Origin: Fluviicola taffensis DSM 16823
GTDB lineage: Bacteria; Bacteroidota; Bacteroidia; Flavobacteriales_D; Crocinitomicaceae
Length of the DNA stretch: 64,000 bases
Assembly: GCF_000194605.1 (NCBI RefSeq)
Contig: NC_015321.1
Coordinates: 4,092,001-4,156,000, forward strand
Direction: 5' to 3'
The position numbers and the translations under genes are program-made. Within the stretch, counting starts at the first letter, position 1; each line of letters begins with the position of its first letter. Below are positions 24,620-33,168 of this stretch, piece by piece. The notes under the pieces are model-generated. The model had not been told where the DNA came from and did not search any database. It saw nothing but the letters and a program-made list of their open reading frames with translations.

Positions 24620-26044
24620 ATGCTGAAAACCAAAAATGGAATTCTTCGTTTATTTATTGTTACAAGTTGCCTCTTTTTAGCAGCCTGTTCCTCCGAAAAA
24701 ATAGATTCTCGTAAGAAACCATTAGACGCACATGATTTTGATCTTCCAGGAATCTACAAACGAGGAAGCTTAGTCGTTTTAGCAGAAAACAGCTCTACTT
24801 CTTTCTTCATTTACAAAGGAAAAAAAATGGGGTTCGAATACGAAATCCTGAAAGAATTTGCAGAAGAATTGGGAGTAACTTTAGAAGTTAAAATAGTCAA
24901 TAACCTCGATGAAATTAATGATATTTTAAATAGAGGCGAAGGCGATATTGTTGCTTGTAATTACACTGTAACACGAGAAAGAAGAGCAGAAATTAACTTC
25001 TCAACTCCTTTCCTACAAACGAATCAGGTTCTAATACAACGGAAATCGTCTCCAGAAACAGCTGACCAAAAAGTTTCATTCATTTCTGACCCAATTCAAC
25101 TAGCTAACAAGAAAGTAGTTGTTTGGGAGAAATCCAGTTATTATACGCGTTTAATACATTTGCAAGATGAAATTGGCGATACAATCCAAATTCGTCCTAC
25201 ACAATCCCAAGAAGGTGTTGAAGAGTTAATCGAACAAGTTTCCAATGGGGTTATCGATTATACGGTTGCTGAAAAAAATATCGCCGAAATCAACGATCGC
25301 TTTTACGACAACCTAGATGTTAGTTTGCCTATTTCCTTCAAACAGAATGTAGCTTTTGGATTGAATAAAAAATCTCCAATCCTCCAAAAACGATTGAATA
25401 TTTGGTTGTCTAAATTCATGAATCGCGAAGCTTTTTCATACATCAAGCGCAAGTATTTCGAGCAAATTCGTGGCTCAATTGCTGGTGATGTCAACTTCAA
25501 ATCACGACGTGGAACCATTTCTCCTTTTGATGCGATATTAAAAGCTGAAGGAATTAAACACAATATTGACTGGCGTTTGGTTGCTGCATTGATTTATCAT
25601 GAAAGTAAATTCAATCCGAATGCAAGAGCATTTGGTGGCGCTTATGGTTTGATGCAATTCATGCCTGGAACAGGTCCAAAATTCGGTGTCTACCCCACTT
25701 CTCCTCCTGAAGTTCAAATTCAAGGAGGCTACAAGTATTTGACTCGAATCACCAAACTTTGGGTTGGAATAAAAGACGAAGAAGAACGCAATAAATTCAT
25801 TTTAGCAAGTTACAATGCGGGTTCTGGACATATTTTAGATGCGCAACGATTAGCCGAAAAACAAGGATTAAATCCACACATTTGGAACGATAACGTAGAG
25901 AAAATGGTCATGAATCTCGGGAAACACGCTTACTACACCGATGAAGTGGTTAAAAGTGGTGCTTTCAGGGGAAACATTTGTATTCGTTATGTGCGCGGAA
26001 TTACTTCTCGATACGAAACGTATAAAACATTGGTTAAACGTTAA
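24620..26044 (+). CDS. MltF-like membrane-bound lytic transglycosylase
   Basis: A 474-residue lipoprotein (lipobox LFLAAC). Residues about 45-265 are a solute-binding (SBP_bac_3) domain (YKRGSLVVLAENSSTSFF, GFEYEILKEFAEELGV, GDIVACNYTVTRERR). Residues about 300-440 are an SLT lytic transglycosylase domain with the catalytic Glu in YHESKFNPNARAFGGAYGLM and the GLMQFMPGT motif. This is the MltF architecture: it cleaves peptidoglycan glycan strands from the periplasmic face of a membrane, with the N-terminal module allosterically sensing muropeptides. The ATG at 24620 starts the lipoprotein signal and fits the promoter element. Gene stands alone. Confidence 0.9.
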   Translation: MLKTKNGILRLFIVTSCLFLAACSSEKIDSRKKPLDAHDFDLPGIYKRGSLVVLAENSSTSFFIYKGKKMGFEYEILKEFAEELGVTLEVKIVNNLDEINDILNRGEGDIVACNYTVTRERRAEINFSTPFLQTNQVLIQRKSSPETADQKVSFISDPIQLANKKVVVWEKSSYYTRLIHLQDEIGDTIQIRPTQSQEGVEELIEQVSNGVIDYTVAEKNIAEINDRFYDNLDVSLPISFKQNVAFGLNKKSPILQKRLNIWLSKFMNREAFSYIKRKYFEQIRGSIAGDVNFKSRRGTISPFDAILKAEGIKHNIDWRLVAALIYHESKFNPNARAFGGAYGLMQFMPGTGPKFGVYPTSPPEVQIQGGYKYLTRITKLWVGIKDEEERNKFILASYNAGSGHILDAQRLAEKQGLNPHIWNDNVEKMVMNLGKHAYYTDEVVKSGAFRGNICIRYVRGITSRYETYKTLVKR

Positions 26045-26060
26045 GTTCAGCGACAAATCG

Positions 26061-26068
26061 TAACTTTG
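26061..26068 (+). promoter_or_regulatory. TAnnTTTG element 3 bases before the miaA start
   Basis: TAACTTTG ends three bases before the ATG at 26072, predicting a leaderless miaA transcript. Confidence 0.45.
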
Positions 26069-26071
26069 CTT

Positions 26072-26971
26072 ATGCAACAACTGATAGTCATTGAAGGTCC
26101 AACTGCAAGTGGAAAAACTGCACTTTCCGTAGCACTGGCAAAAGCGTTAAATACGGTGGTTATTTCAGCAGATTCAAGGCAATTTTACAAAGAATTATCA
26201 ATCGGAACAGCAAAGCCAAAAGTGGAAGAAATGGAAGGTATCCCACATTACTTCATAGATTCTCACTCAATTTCCAATCCTGTTAGCGCCGCTCAGTTTG
26301 AATTTGAAGCAATGAATCTCATTCAAAATGAACTTTTTCACCATTCATCCATTATTCTTGCTGGAGGTTCAGGAATGTTTATTGACGCTTTGTGTATTGG
26401 ACTCGATCTCATTCCTACTGATTCCGAAATCCAAGAAAATCTTCGAGTAGAACTCCAAGAAAAAGGATTGGAATCTCTATTAGAAGAATTGAAAGAAACA
26501 GATTTTGATTTCTACCAAGAAGTCGACAAACAAAATCCAGTGCGAATTTTACGTGCTTTGGAAGTCATTCGTGCAACAAGCAAGCCGTTTTCAGCATGGA
26601 GAAAAAAAGAGCTTCCACAAAGACCTTTTGCCGTAAAGCGTTTTGTGATCAATCATCCAAGAGATATTTTATACGACCGAATCAATCAACGTGTAGATAT
26701 CATGATTGAGGCAGGTTTGATTGATGAAGTGAAAAGTGTTTTGGAATTTCGGAAATTCACCGCCCTTCAAACCGTTGGCTATAAAGAAGTATTCGATTAC
26801 TTAGATGGAACAATTGATTTACTCACTTGTACTGATAAAATCAAGCAACATACTCGAAATTATGCCAAAAGACAATTAACTTGGTTCAAGAAACATCCTG
26901 ATACAATTTGGCTAGAAGCAAAATCAACTTCGGAAATGGTTGCTGAAATTTTGCAATCTATTCAAAAGTAA
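26072..26971 (+). CDS. miaA: tRNA dimethylallyltransferase
   Basis: A 299-residue enzyme that adds a dimethylallyl group to A37 of tRNAs reading UNN codons. The P-loop is EGPTASGKTAL, followed by ISADSRQFYKELSIGTAKP, the tRNA-handling NPVRILRALEVI, and KQHTRNYAKRQLTWFKKH near the C-terminus, all diagnostic. The ATG at 26072 is preferred over the TTG two codons upstream. Not in an operon with hfq or mutL here; the ABC transporter pair starts 51 bases later. Confidence 0.95.
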   Translation: MQQLIVIEGPTASGKTALSVALAKALNTVVISADSRQFYKELSIGTAKPKVEEMEGIPHYFIDSHSISNPVSAAQFEFEAMNLIQNELFHHSSIILAGGSGMFIDALCIGLDLIPTDSEIQENLRVELQEKGLESLLEELKETDFDFYQEVDKQNPVRILRALEVIRATSKPFSAWRKKELPQRPFAVKRFVINHPRDILYDRINQRVDIMIEAGLIDEVKSVLEFRKFTALQTVGYKEVFDYLDGTIDLLTCTDKIKQHTRNYAKRQLTWFKKHPDTIWLEAKSTSEMVAEILQSIQK

Positions 26972-27022
26972 GGAGTTAAAAACTTGGAATGATATTTGAA
27001 ATTGCTTTGAAAAATTACTAAG

Positions 27023-27664
27023 ATGAACATTCAATTTAATCAGGTTATGCCCTTCCCGCTTGCATCCATTTCACATGGGGTCGATAGTATTTGGGGAAAT
27101 GAAGCAAAACTTGAAGCAGGTAAGAAAATTCTACTGAATGCATCTTCTGGAAAAGGAAAGTCCACTTTTTCAATGACTGTATTTGGGATTCGAAAAGATT
27201 ACGATGGTACAATCCTTTACGACGGTCAAGACATCAAAAGCTTTTCTGTAGATGAATGGGTAGAAATTCGTCAACGTAGGATATCAACCGTTTTTCAAGA
27301 TCTACAACTCTTTCATAAATTGACTGTTGCGGAAAATTTGCTGCTCAAAAATCAATTAACTGATTACAAAACAGAACAAGAAATCAAATCCATGCTCAAT
27401 CAACTTGAAATTGGACATAAATGGAATGATCCGTGTGGTTTGTTATCCATGGGGCAGCAACAGCGCGTTGCCATTGTTCGCTCACTTTGTCAACCATTCA
27501 ATTGGCTTGTTCTTGACGAACCTTTTTCTCATTTAGACGAACAAAACAGCATGCGTTGTTTATCCATGATTGATGCAGAATGCAACCGGCAGAATGCAGG
27601 ATTTATTCTCACATCTTTGGATGATGACAATCGCTTTTCTTACGACTACGAATTAAAGCTCTGA
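27023..27664 (+). CDS. ABC transporter ATP-binding protein (LolD/FtsE-like), unusual Walker A
   Basis: A 213-residue ATPase. The Walker A reads NASSGKGKSTF; the usual first glycine is replaced by Ala, but the GKGKST core is kept. The Q-loop is VFQDLQLFHKLTVAENLL, the signature is LSMGQQQRVAIVRSL (usual LSGGQ), and Walker B is WLVLDEPFSHLDE. The usual switch histidine position lies in ILTSLDDDN and appears to lack His. It is followed after three bases by an FtsX/MacB-like permease, so it is the energising subunit of that pair. The altered motifs may mean weak or regulatory ATPase activity; that is inference. Confidence 0.8.
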   Translation: MNIQFNQVMPFPLASISHGVDSIWGNEAKLEAGKKILLNASSGKGKSTFSMTVFGIRKDYDGTILYDGQDIKSFSVDEWVEIRQRRISTVFQDLQLFHKLTVAENLLLKNQLTDYKTEQEIKSMLNQLEIGHKWNDPCGLLSMGQQQRVAIVRSLCQPFNWLVLDEPFSHLDEQNSMRCLSMIDAECNRQNAGFILTSLDDDNRFSYDYELKL

Positions 27665-27667
27665 GCC

Positions 27668-28849
27668 ATGTTACGCAAATTACTCTTTCAACACCAAGAT
27701 AAACGCCAATTGATTATTGCTGTTATCGGAGCATTTCTAGGAATGACTTTCCTAATTACCTCCATTCATTACTTAATTAAAGTCAACGATTTTGGAAAAG
27801 GATCTGAAATATTGGGGCCAAATACCGTAATTGTTCAAAAGAAAGTGTCTAGCTTCAACACGCTGAACATTGCAAAAACTGATTTTTCTATGAACGAAAT
27901 CGAAGAAATGAGGAAAAAAAGCTTCATTTTGGCTGTGAAACCAGTAGAATCGAATAACTTTAATATTACCATACAAACTGCAGATACCATGGTTCCTTAC
28001 TTTAGAGGAGACATCTTCATCCAAACTGTAGATCCAGATTTTCTAGCTATCAAATCAACTAAATGGCATTGGAAAGAAGGAGACACTATCGTTCCAATTC
28101 TAATGCCACGGGATTTATTGGTGATGATGAATATGTTTATGAGTTCGAAAGGAATGCCTCAAATCAGTGATGAATTAGCGATGGATATCCATTTTAAATT
28201 TGCCTTGATGAATGACACCATGAAAGAATACATTTCCTGTCAAATCATTGGTTTTACAAATGAAGTTTCATCTGTGCTTGTTCCCCAAAGTTTTATGAAT
28301 TACGCTAATAACCGTTTTGCACCTGACGCTGAACAAAAAATCACTCAAATTATGATTTCTGGAAAAGAAAATGAATTTGGATTGGTTGAAACAATGTTAA
28401 AAGAACGTCATTTAGAGTCTAAAAATTCTCAAGTTGTTGTTGGACGCTTAAAAAGTATGGTCGGAACTTTAATTCTAATTGTACTTGGCATATCGATTAT
28501 CGCTGTCTTTCTTTCAGGATTAGTATTGATTCAATACCTCCAACTATTATTAAGTAAAAATCTATACGAAGTCCGCACATTGATGCGTTTGGGGCATCAT
28601 CCAAAAACATTGATTCGAACTTTCGCAGTGTATTTCTCTAAAGTTTTTGGAATAATTGGCATATTAGGTTTAGGCTCTTTCATTGGATTTAAGCTAATTT
28701 TAGACTCCATATTTGAATCAGGAGGATTGTACATCGATACCAACATTAGTGGGCTTAGTATTCTTGCATTAATATTCGCTTATACTTTGTTTACCTTAGC
28801 TTCCTATTTGAGTGCTCGAAAAGGAATTTACGAACAGAATAATGGTTAA
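27668..28849 (+). CDS. FtsX/MacB-like ABC transporter permease
   Basis: A 393-residue membrane protein: one N-terminal helix (IIAVIGAFLGMTFLITSIHYL), a large extracytoplasmic domain (about 35-255), then three helices (LILIVLGISIIAVFLSGLVLI, VFGIILGILGLGSFIGFKLI-like region, LSILALIFAYTLFTLASYL). This is the four-helix topology of FtsX/LolC/MacB permeases (Type VII ABC), which drive lipoprotein release, peptide export or cell-wall hydrolase control rather than membrane substrate passage. The ATPase partner is directly upstream. The substrate is unknown; the low conservation of the partner's motifs suggests a divergent Bacteroidetes system. Confidence 0.8.
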   Translation: MLRKLLFQHQDKRQLIIAVIGAFLGMTFLITSIHYLIKVNDFGKGSEILGPNTVIVQKKVSSFNTLNIAKTDFSMNEIEEMRKKSFILAVKPVESNNFNITIQTADTMVPYFRGDIFIQTVDPDFLAIKSTKWHWKEGDTIVPILMPRDLLVMMNMFMSSKGMPQISDELAMDIHFKFALMNDTMKEYISCQIIGFTNEVSSVLVPQSFMNYANNRFAPDAEQKITQIMISGKENEFGLVETMLKERHLESKNSQVVVGRLKSMVGTLILIVLGISIIAVFLSGLVLIQYLQLLLSKNLYEVRTLMRLGHHPKTLIRTFAVYFSKVFGIIGILGLGSFIGFKLILDSIFESGGLYIDTNISGLSILALIFAYTLFTLASYLSARKGIYEQNNG

Positions 28850-28874
28850 ATTTCTGTTAAACCAATGACTTTAT

Positions 28875-28882
28875 TAAATTTG
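28875..28882 (+). promoter_or_regulatory. TAnnTTTG promoter element of the thioredoxin-like gene
   Basis: TAAATTTG is an exact -7 match. Transcription from it would begin near 28889, which supports the second in-frame ATG (28914) as the start. Confidence 0.45.
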
Positions 28883-28913
28883 CTACGTCATGATATTAAA
28901 TAAAAACTCAAAC

Positions 28914-30443
28914 ATGAAACAACTTCTTGTATTTACTTTACTACTTGTGTCCAGCTTTGGATATAGTCAAAAATTGCGATTCAAAGTTGAAGGAGCAAAA
29001 GACACGACTGTTTTCTTGACGAAATACTATGGCTCTAAGCTTTTTTATGCAGATACCGCAATCATGAAAGGTGGCGTTGTGGAATTTACCGCAAAACCTG
29101 ATTTAAAACCAGGGTTTATAGCTCTTTTAATGCCCGGTCAAAAATTCTTTGAGGTGATTTACAACAACGAAGATATCAATATTGAAACAAAAGGTCCAGC
29201 TACCGATTTCGTTTCAAATATGAAAGTGAAAAAATCGGAAGAAAACAAAGTTTTTGTCGCTTACATCAATTACCTACAAGAACAACGAAAAGTTGCTACC
29301 GCATTTTCGGAAGAGCGCAAAAAATTCAAAGAAGGAGATACTCAATACAAACGTTTGGGGGAACAAATGGATTCTGTTTCCAAATTAGTAGCAACCTACC
29401 AAACAGATTTACAAAAAAACAATCCTACAAAATTAGTTTCTAAAATCATCAAAATGTCTATGGATGTTCCTGTTCCTGAAGCTCCAAAAGATGCAACCGG
29501 AAAAGTGATTGATGAAAACTTCAGATACAAATATTACCGTGCCCATTACTGGGACAACATCGATTTGAAAGATGATCGTTTAGTCAATACATCTGTTTTT
29601 GGTTCAAAAATGGAATATTTCTTTGGAAAAAACATGTTGGTTCAACATCCTGATACTGTTTTGGCTTTTGCCTTCCCTTTCTGTGATCAATTCGATAAAA
29701 AATCGGAGTTATTCAAATATTCTGTGGATTACATCACAAATGCATTTGCTAAGTCAAACATTATGGGAATGGACAAAGTATACGTTTACATGGTAAATCG
29801 CTATTACTGTCAGAACGATGCTTCTGGAAATTCGATTGCTTTTTGGATGAAGGACAAAGAAAAATTAAAAGAATTGTGTGAAGACAACAAAGTGAAGATG
29901 AATTTAGTTCAAGGTGTTCGCCCGCCAAACATTAGCTTGCGTGATACAACAGATGTGAACTGGAAAGATTTCTACAGCTTAAAAAGCGAATATACCATTC
30001 TTTACTTCTGGGATCCAGAATGTGGACATTGTAAAAAAACGACTCCAAAATTACAGACTTTGTACGAGAAAAAATTCAAAGCTCGAAACGTAGAAATATT
30101 CTCAGTTGGAAAAGCTACAGGAGAAGATTTTGAAAAATGGAAGAAATTCATCCGCGATAATAAGTTGACATTTATCAATGTTGGATTAACCAAAAAATTA
30201 TTTGAAGAGGCAACAGAAGATCCAAGAAAATTCATTCCCAAGCATACAACCTTGGAGGCTTTAAACTATCATGATACGTATGATATTTATGCTACTCCAC
30301 GAATTTTCGTTTTGGATAAAGACAAAAAGATTATAGCGAAGCAATTAACAATTTCTCAATTAGAAGATTTTATTGATCGCATGCAAAACATCAAAGATGC
30401 TGAAAAGCTTTTCCCTCCTGATCCAGAAGAAGAAGCTCATTAA
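28914..30443 (+). CDS. Secreted thioredoxin-like (TlpA-type) protein with DUF4369/DUF5106-like N-terminus
   Basis: A 509-residue protein with signal peptide (MKQLLVFTLLLVSSFGYSQ). The N-terminal third resembles the DUF4369 beta domain typical of Bacteroidetes thiol-disulfide proteins (VEGAKDTTVFLTKYYGSKLFYAD). A helical DUF5106-like middle follows, and a thioredoxin fold from about residue 350 has the redox motif ECGHC in YFWDPECGHCKKTTPKL and a cis-Pro in YATPRIFVLDKDKKI. It is likely a periplasmic disulfide reductase or isomerase. The ATG at 28914 starts the signal peptide; an upstream in-frame ATG at 28890 falls at the expected transcription start. A perfect terminator follows. Confidence 0.85.
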   Translation: MKQLLVFTLLLVSSFGYSQKLRFKVEGAKDTTVFLTKYYGSKLFYADTAIMKGGVVEFTAKPDLKPGFIALLMPGQKFFEVIYNNEDINIETKGPATDFVSNMKVKKSEENKVFVAYINYLQEQRKVATAFSEERKKFKEGDTQYKRLGEQMDSVSKLVATYQTDLQKNNPTKLVSKIIKMSMDVPVPEAPKDATGKVIDENFRYKYYRAHYWDNIDLKDDRLVNTSVFGSKMEYFFGKNMLVQHPDTVLAFAFPFCDQFDKKSELFKYSVDYITNAFAKSNIMGMDKVYVYMVNRYYCQNDASGNSIAFWMKDKEKLKELCEDNKVKMNLVQGVRPPNISLRDTTDVNWKDFYSLKSEYTILYFWDPECGHCKKTTPKLQTLYEKKFKARNVEIFSVGKATGEDFEKWKKFIRDNKLTFINVGLTKKLFEEATEDPRKFIPKHTTLEALNYHDTYDIYATPRIFVLDKDKKIIAKQLTISQLEDFIDRMQNIKDAEKLFPPDPEEEAH

Positions 30444-30447
30444 ATTG

Positions 30448-30484
30448 AAAGACCAGTCTCCTAATTACGGACTGGTCTTTTTTA
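30448..30484 (+). terminator. Intrinsic terminator of the thioredoxin-like gene
   Basis: An 11-bp stem (aaagaccagtc / gactggtcttt at 30448-30458 and 30470-30480) followed by T residues, five bases after the stop. Confidence 0.9.
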
Positions 30485-30610
30485 TTCTATAACTAATTGT
30501 ACTTCAATAAGATTGTTTTTTTTAGAAAAATAAACTGTTTTGAAAATGTTAAAATTAGATTAAGCATACACATAATTGGTTATTTTTGGAGGATTACTAC
30601 ACACTCTCCT

Positions 30611-33073
30611 ATGAAAATTACTACTGCGTTCTTCATCCTATTTCTATTATCTCCATTTTTTTTAATCGCTCAATGTCCCACTTGTGGAAATGGCATTGCT
30701 GATGCTGGAGAAACAACCTTAAATTGCCCCTCTGATATTTCTCATACTGCAACTTGCACGAGTCCATGTGCACAACCAACTTCTTTTGAGGGAGCTACAG
30801 GAATACGCCAAGCTTTTGATTTTGTTGGAACTACTACTTGGACAACAGCAGGTCTTCCAACTGGCTGGGCCTTTGCAGGTGCACCAACCTCTACAACGGC
30901 TGGTGCATTACCAGCAACAGATACTTATGGTGCGAAAGCAGGGTTGATTCAACCCAACTGTACTGGAGGTTGTACTTCAACAAACGGTTTTTGTATTGGA
31001 AACTTAGCAAATAGTGTTGCTGTTAATGCTAGTAGTGGAGCAAATGGAAAACTGGGAGCAAACTTTGATGGACGAGCAAATGTGGCTCAAAACTTGAGTT
31101 ATGCCGTTCTTAGAGGACAAGGTAGTCCAACACTTGTTTCGCCAACCTTTAATATGTCAGCCGTAGAAGGTTTTAAAGTTCAGTTCTGGTTATTTCCTTC
31201 AGAATCATCTTGCGGACAAACAAACGGATGGGGTTCTTGTACAGGAAACGTTGCATTTTTAGATTTTTCTTCCAATGGAGGAACAAACTGGACACAAATT
31301 ATGCAAATGGATCTCAATTCATCCAACATAGATATGTGTACAAACAACTCTACAAATACTATGTGGCTGACAGGAAGTTCTTGGTCACGCGTTTGTTTGA
31401 CTGTTTTTAAATCAGCTACCTCTCCTGGAAATTTCTACACAGCTGCAACAGGATCAACAGCAGCTTCTGGAATCATGGTTAGCAATACTTACTTTACATC
31501 AAACTTCAAATTTAGAATTAGATATGCTCAATCTGTAAGCTGTAATGTGACTGCTACAGCTACTAATCCTGGGCGCTACTTAGCTATTGATTATCCAGTA
31601 ATTACTTCTGGAAATGAAATGATTCCTTGTGGAATTTCTTTTTCGAATATGTGTGGATACGGCCCAGACAACAACGATGATGGCGTTGGATCAAGTACTG
31701 CAACAACACAGACCACTGCTTTCGGAACAGTGAAGCGAAGTGTGAATCAAGCTGAGCGAGGCGTTGAAATTTTTAATTCTCAGAACAGCACTTTTGGATC
31801 AAACAATGCCTCTGGATCCAATTTTTCGACCAATTATGATTTGTGTAATGCGGAAGGAGGTGATCAACAATGTATTGACTGGCAGGCCAATAATAATTCT
31901 TCAGCAGCAGTTTATGAGTGTATAACTGATTGGGAAACTACTGGAATATCATTAGCTTACTACAAAGAAACAACTCCTCAATCACTTGGTATGACCAAAG
32001 TAACTGCAGCTGGAAAAACAGCAGCTATTGGTTGGAGACATACTGCAACGCTGTATTCAAATTGCGGAGGAAGTCTCGATTTGAATGCTGGATGCAATGG
32101 TTATTCATTCAGATCGGGATCTTTACCTACTCAATTTTCTAGAGGGTTTTACCAATTGGCCACAAATACAATCGGACAATCTTGGACATTCTATGGAGCA
32201 ACTTCGTGTAGTCATTATTTCAATGGACCCACTTTTGCTCCAATTGCTATTCCTACTGCTTTGCCAAGCGCAGCCAACTACGTTATTTGTAGCGGTCCTA
32301 ATTTGGTTTTCACCGCTGATGTTAACTATTGTTCAACAAGTAGCTTTACAGGAGCTTCAACCATTAGTATCACAGGACCTGGAGGGTTTTCAGAAACAAT
32401 CGATGGAGGATCAACTGGTTCTAATCCAATCACAATCGCAGGTGAGTATTTCTTAACTGGCTATACGCCTAGTTCTCCTAATCAATGCTTAGATTGTGGA
32501 AGAACAATCTGCGTAACTGTAGCACAAATCGATATTGATAATTGTAATAGCTCACTCCCAGTTCAACTCATCAATTTAAGAGCACTGTCCAAAGAAACTA
32601 GTGTTGAACTATTTTGGGAAACTGAAAGTGAAAAGAACAGTAATCACTTTAACATTGAGCGCTCAGAAAATGGAAGCGAATTTGAAACGATTGAAATTAT
32701 TCAAGCAGCGGGTAATTCATCCAAAGTTCTCTCGTATCAATTTAATGATTTAATGCCCTTAACAGGAACTTCTTATTACCGCTTAAAAATGGTAGACTTA
32801 GATGGAAGTAATCGCTATTCTTCCATTATTTCGACAATCTCTAAAAGCTCTGATATTCAAATATTTCCAAATCCCAACAACGGAACATTCCAAGTCGTGG
32901 GATTAAATGGACTGAATACCTTAGAATTATCTGATTTACAAGGAAAATCAATCCAACTCAAGGAAACGAATGAAGAATCAATTTCTTTCGATTTAAAACA
33001 GGAATCTGGAGTTTATATGCTTCGCATCAGTAATTCAAAAGGAAGTGAAACATTGAGGGTATTGGTGAAATAA
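30611..33073 (+). CDS. Large T9SS type A sorting domain-containing secreted protein
   Basis: An 820-residue protein with a signal peptide (MKITTAFFILFLLSPFFLIAQ), a Cys-rich N-terminus (CPTCGNGIADAGETTLNCPSD), a long Ser/Thr/Gly/Asn-rich, Cys-containing beta region that may be a MAM- or lectin-like jelly-roll (QFWLFPSESSCGQTNGWG, LDFSSNGGTNWTQIMQMD), a Bacteroidetes-typical linker domain (PVQLINLRALSKETSVELFW), and a C-terminal T9SS sorting domain (IFPNPNNGTFQVVGLNG ... ESGVYMLRISNSKGSETLRVLVK). It is predicted to be secreted or surface-attached; many cysteines point to disulfides. The frame extends 114 bases upstream, but the ATG at 30611 begins the signal peptide. No enzymatic motif was seen; an adhesin is one possibility. 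Confidence 0.85.
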   Translation: MKITTAFFILFLLSPFFLIAQCPTCGNGIADAGETTLNCPSDISHTATCTSPCAQPTSFEGATGIRQAFDFVGTTTWTTAGLPTGWAFAGAPTSTTAGALPATDTYGAKAGLIQPNCTGGCTSTNGFCIGNLANSVAVNASSGANGKLGANFDGRANVAQNLSYAVLRGQGSPTLVSPTFNMSAVEGFKVQFWLFPSESSCGQTNGWGSCTGNVAFLDFSSNGGTNWTQIMQMDLNSSNIDMCTNNSTNTMWLTGSSWSRVCLTVFKSATSPGNFYTAATGSTAASGIMVSNTYFTSNFKFRIRYAQSVSCNVTATATNPGRYLAIDYPVITSGNEMIPCGISFSNMCGYGPDNNDDGVGSSTATTQTTAFGTVKRSVNQAERGVEIFNSQNSTFGSNNASGSNFSTNYDLCNAEGGDQQCIDWQANNNSSAAVYECITDWETTGISLAYYKETTPQSLGMTKVTAAGKTAAIGWRHTATLYSNCGGSLDLNAGCNGYSFRSGSLPTQFSRGFYQLATNTIGQSWTFYGATSCSHYFNGPTFAPIAIPTALPSAANYVICSGPNLVFTADVNYCSTSSFTGASTISITGPGGFSETIDGGSTGSNPITIAGEYFLTGYTPSSPNQCLDCGRTICVTVAQIDIDNCNSSLPVQLINLRALSKETSVELFWETESEKNSNHFNIERSENGSEFETIEIIQAAGNSSKVLSYQFNDLMPLTGTSYYRLKMVDLDGSNRYSSIISTISKSSDIQIFPNPNNGTFQVVGLNGLNTLELSDLQGKSIQLKETNEESISFDLKQESGVYMLRISNSKGSETLRVLVK

Positions 33074-33122
33074 ATTACGAATTACGTCCCGATAGCTATC
33101 GGGATACGAATTACGAATTACT
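33074..33122. repeat. ATTACGAATTACG repeat around an 18-bp perfect palindrome
   Basis: The perfect palindrome tcccgatagctatcggga (33087-33104) is flanked by inverse copies of the word attacgaattacg. It is a compact REP-like unit and the reversed form of the AATTCGTAATT words at 9251-9285 and 47665-47700. It lies between two convergent genes, so it could also act as a bidirectional hairpin, but it has no long poly-T run. Confidence 0.6.
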
Positions 33123-33168
33123 TATAATTAAAATAAAAGAGACGCTTTGGACACACTAAGCATACCCA

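Noticed and set aside
33087-33104. Terminator between the T9SS protein gene and the MFS gene
   Set aside because: The 18-bp palindrome is perfect but has no loop and no poly-T run on either side, so I list it as a repeat rather than a terminator.
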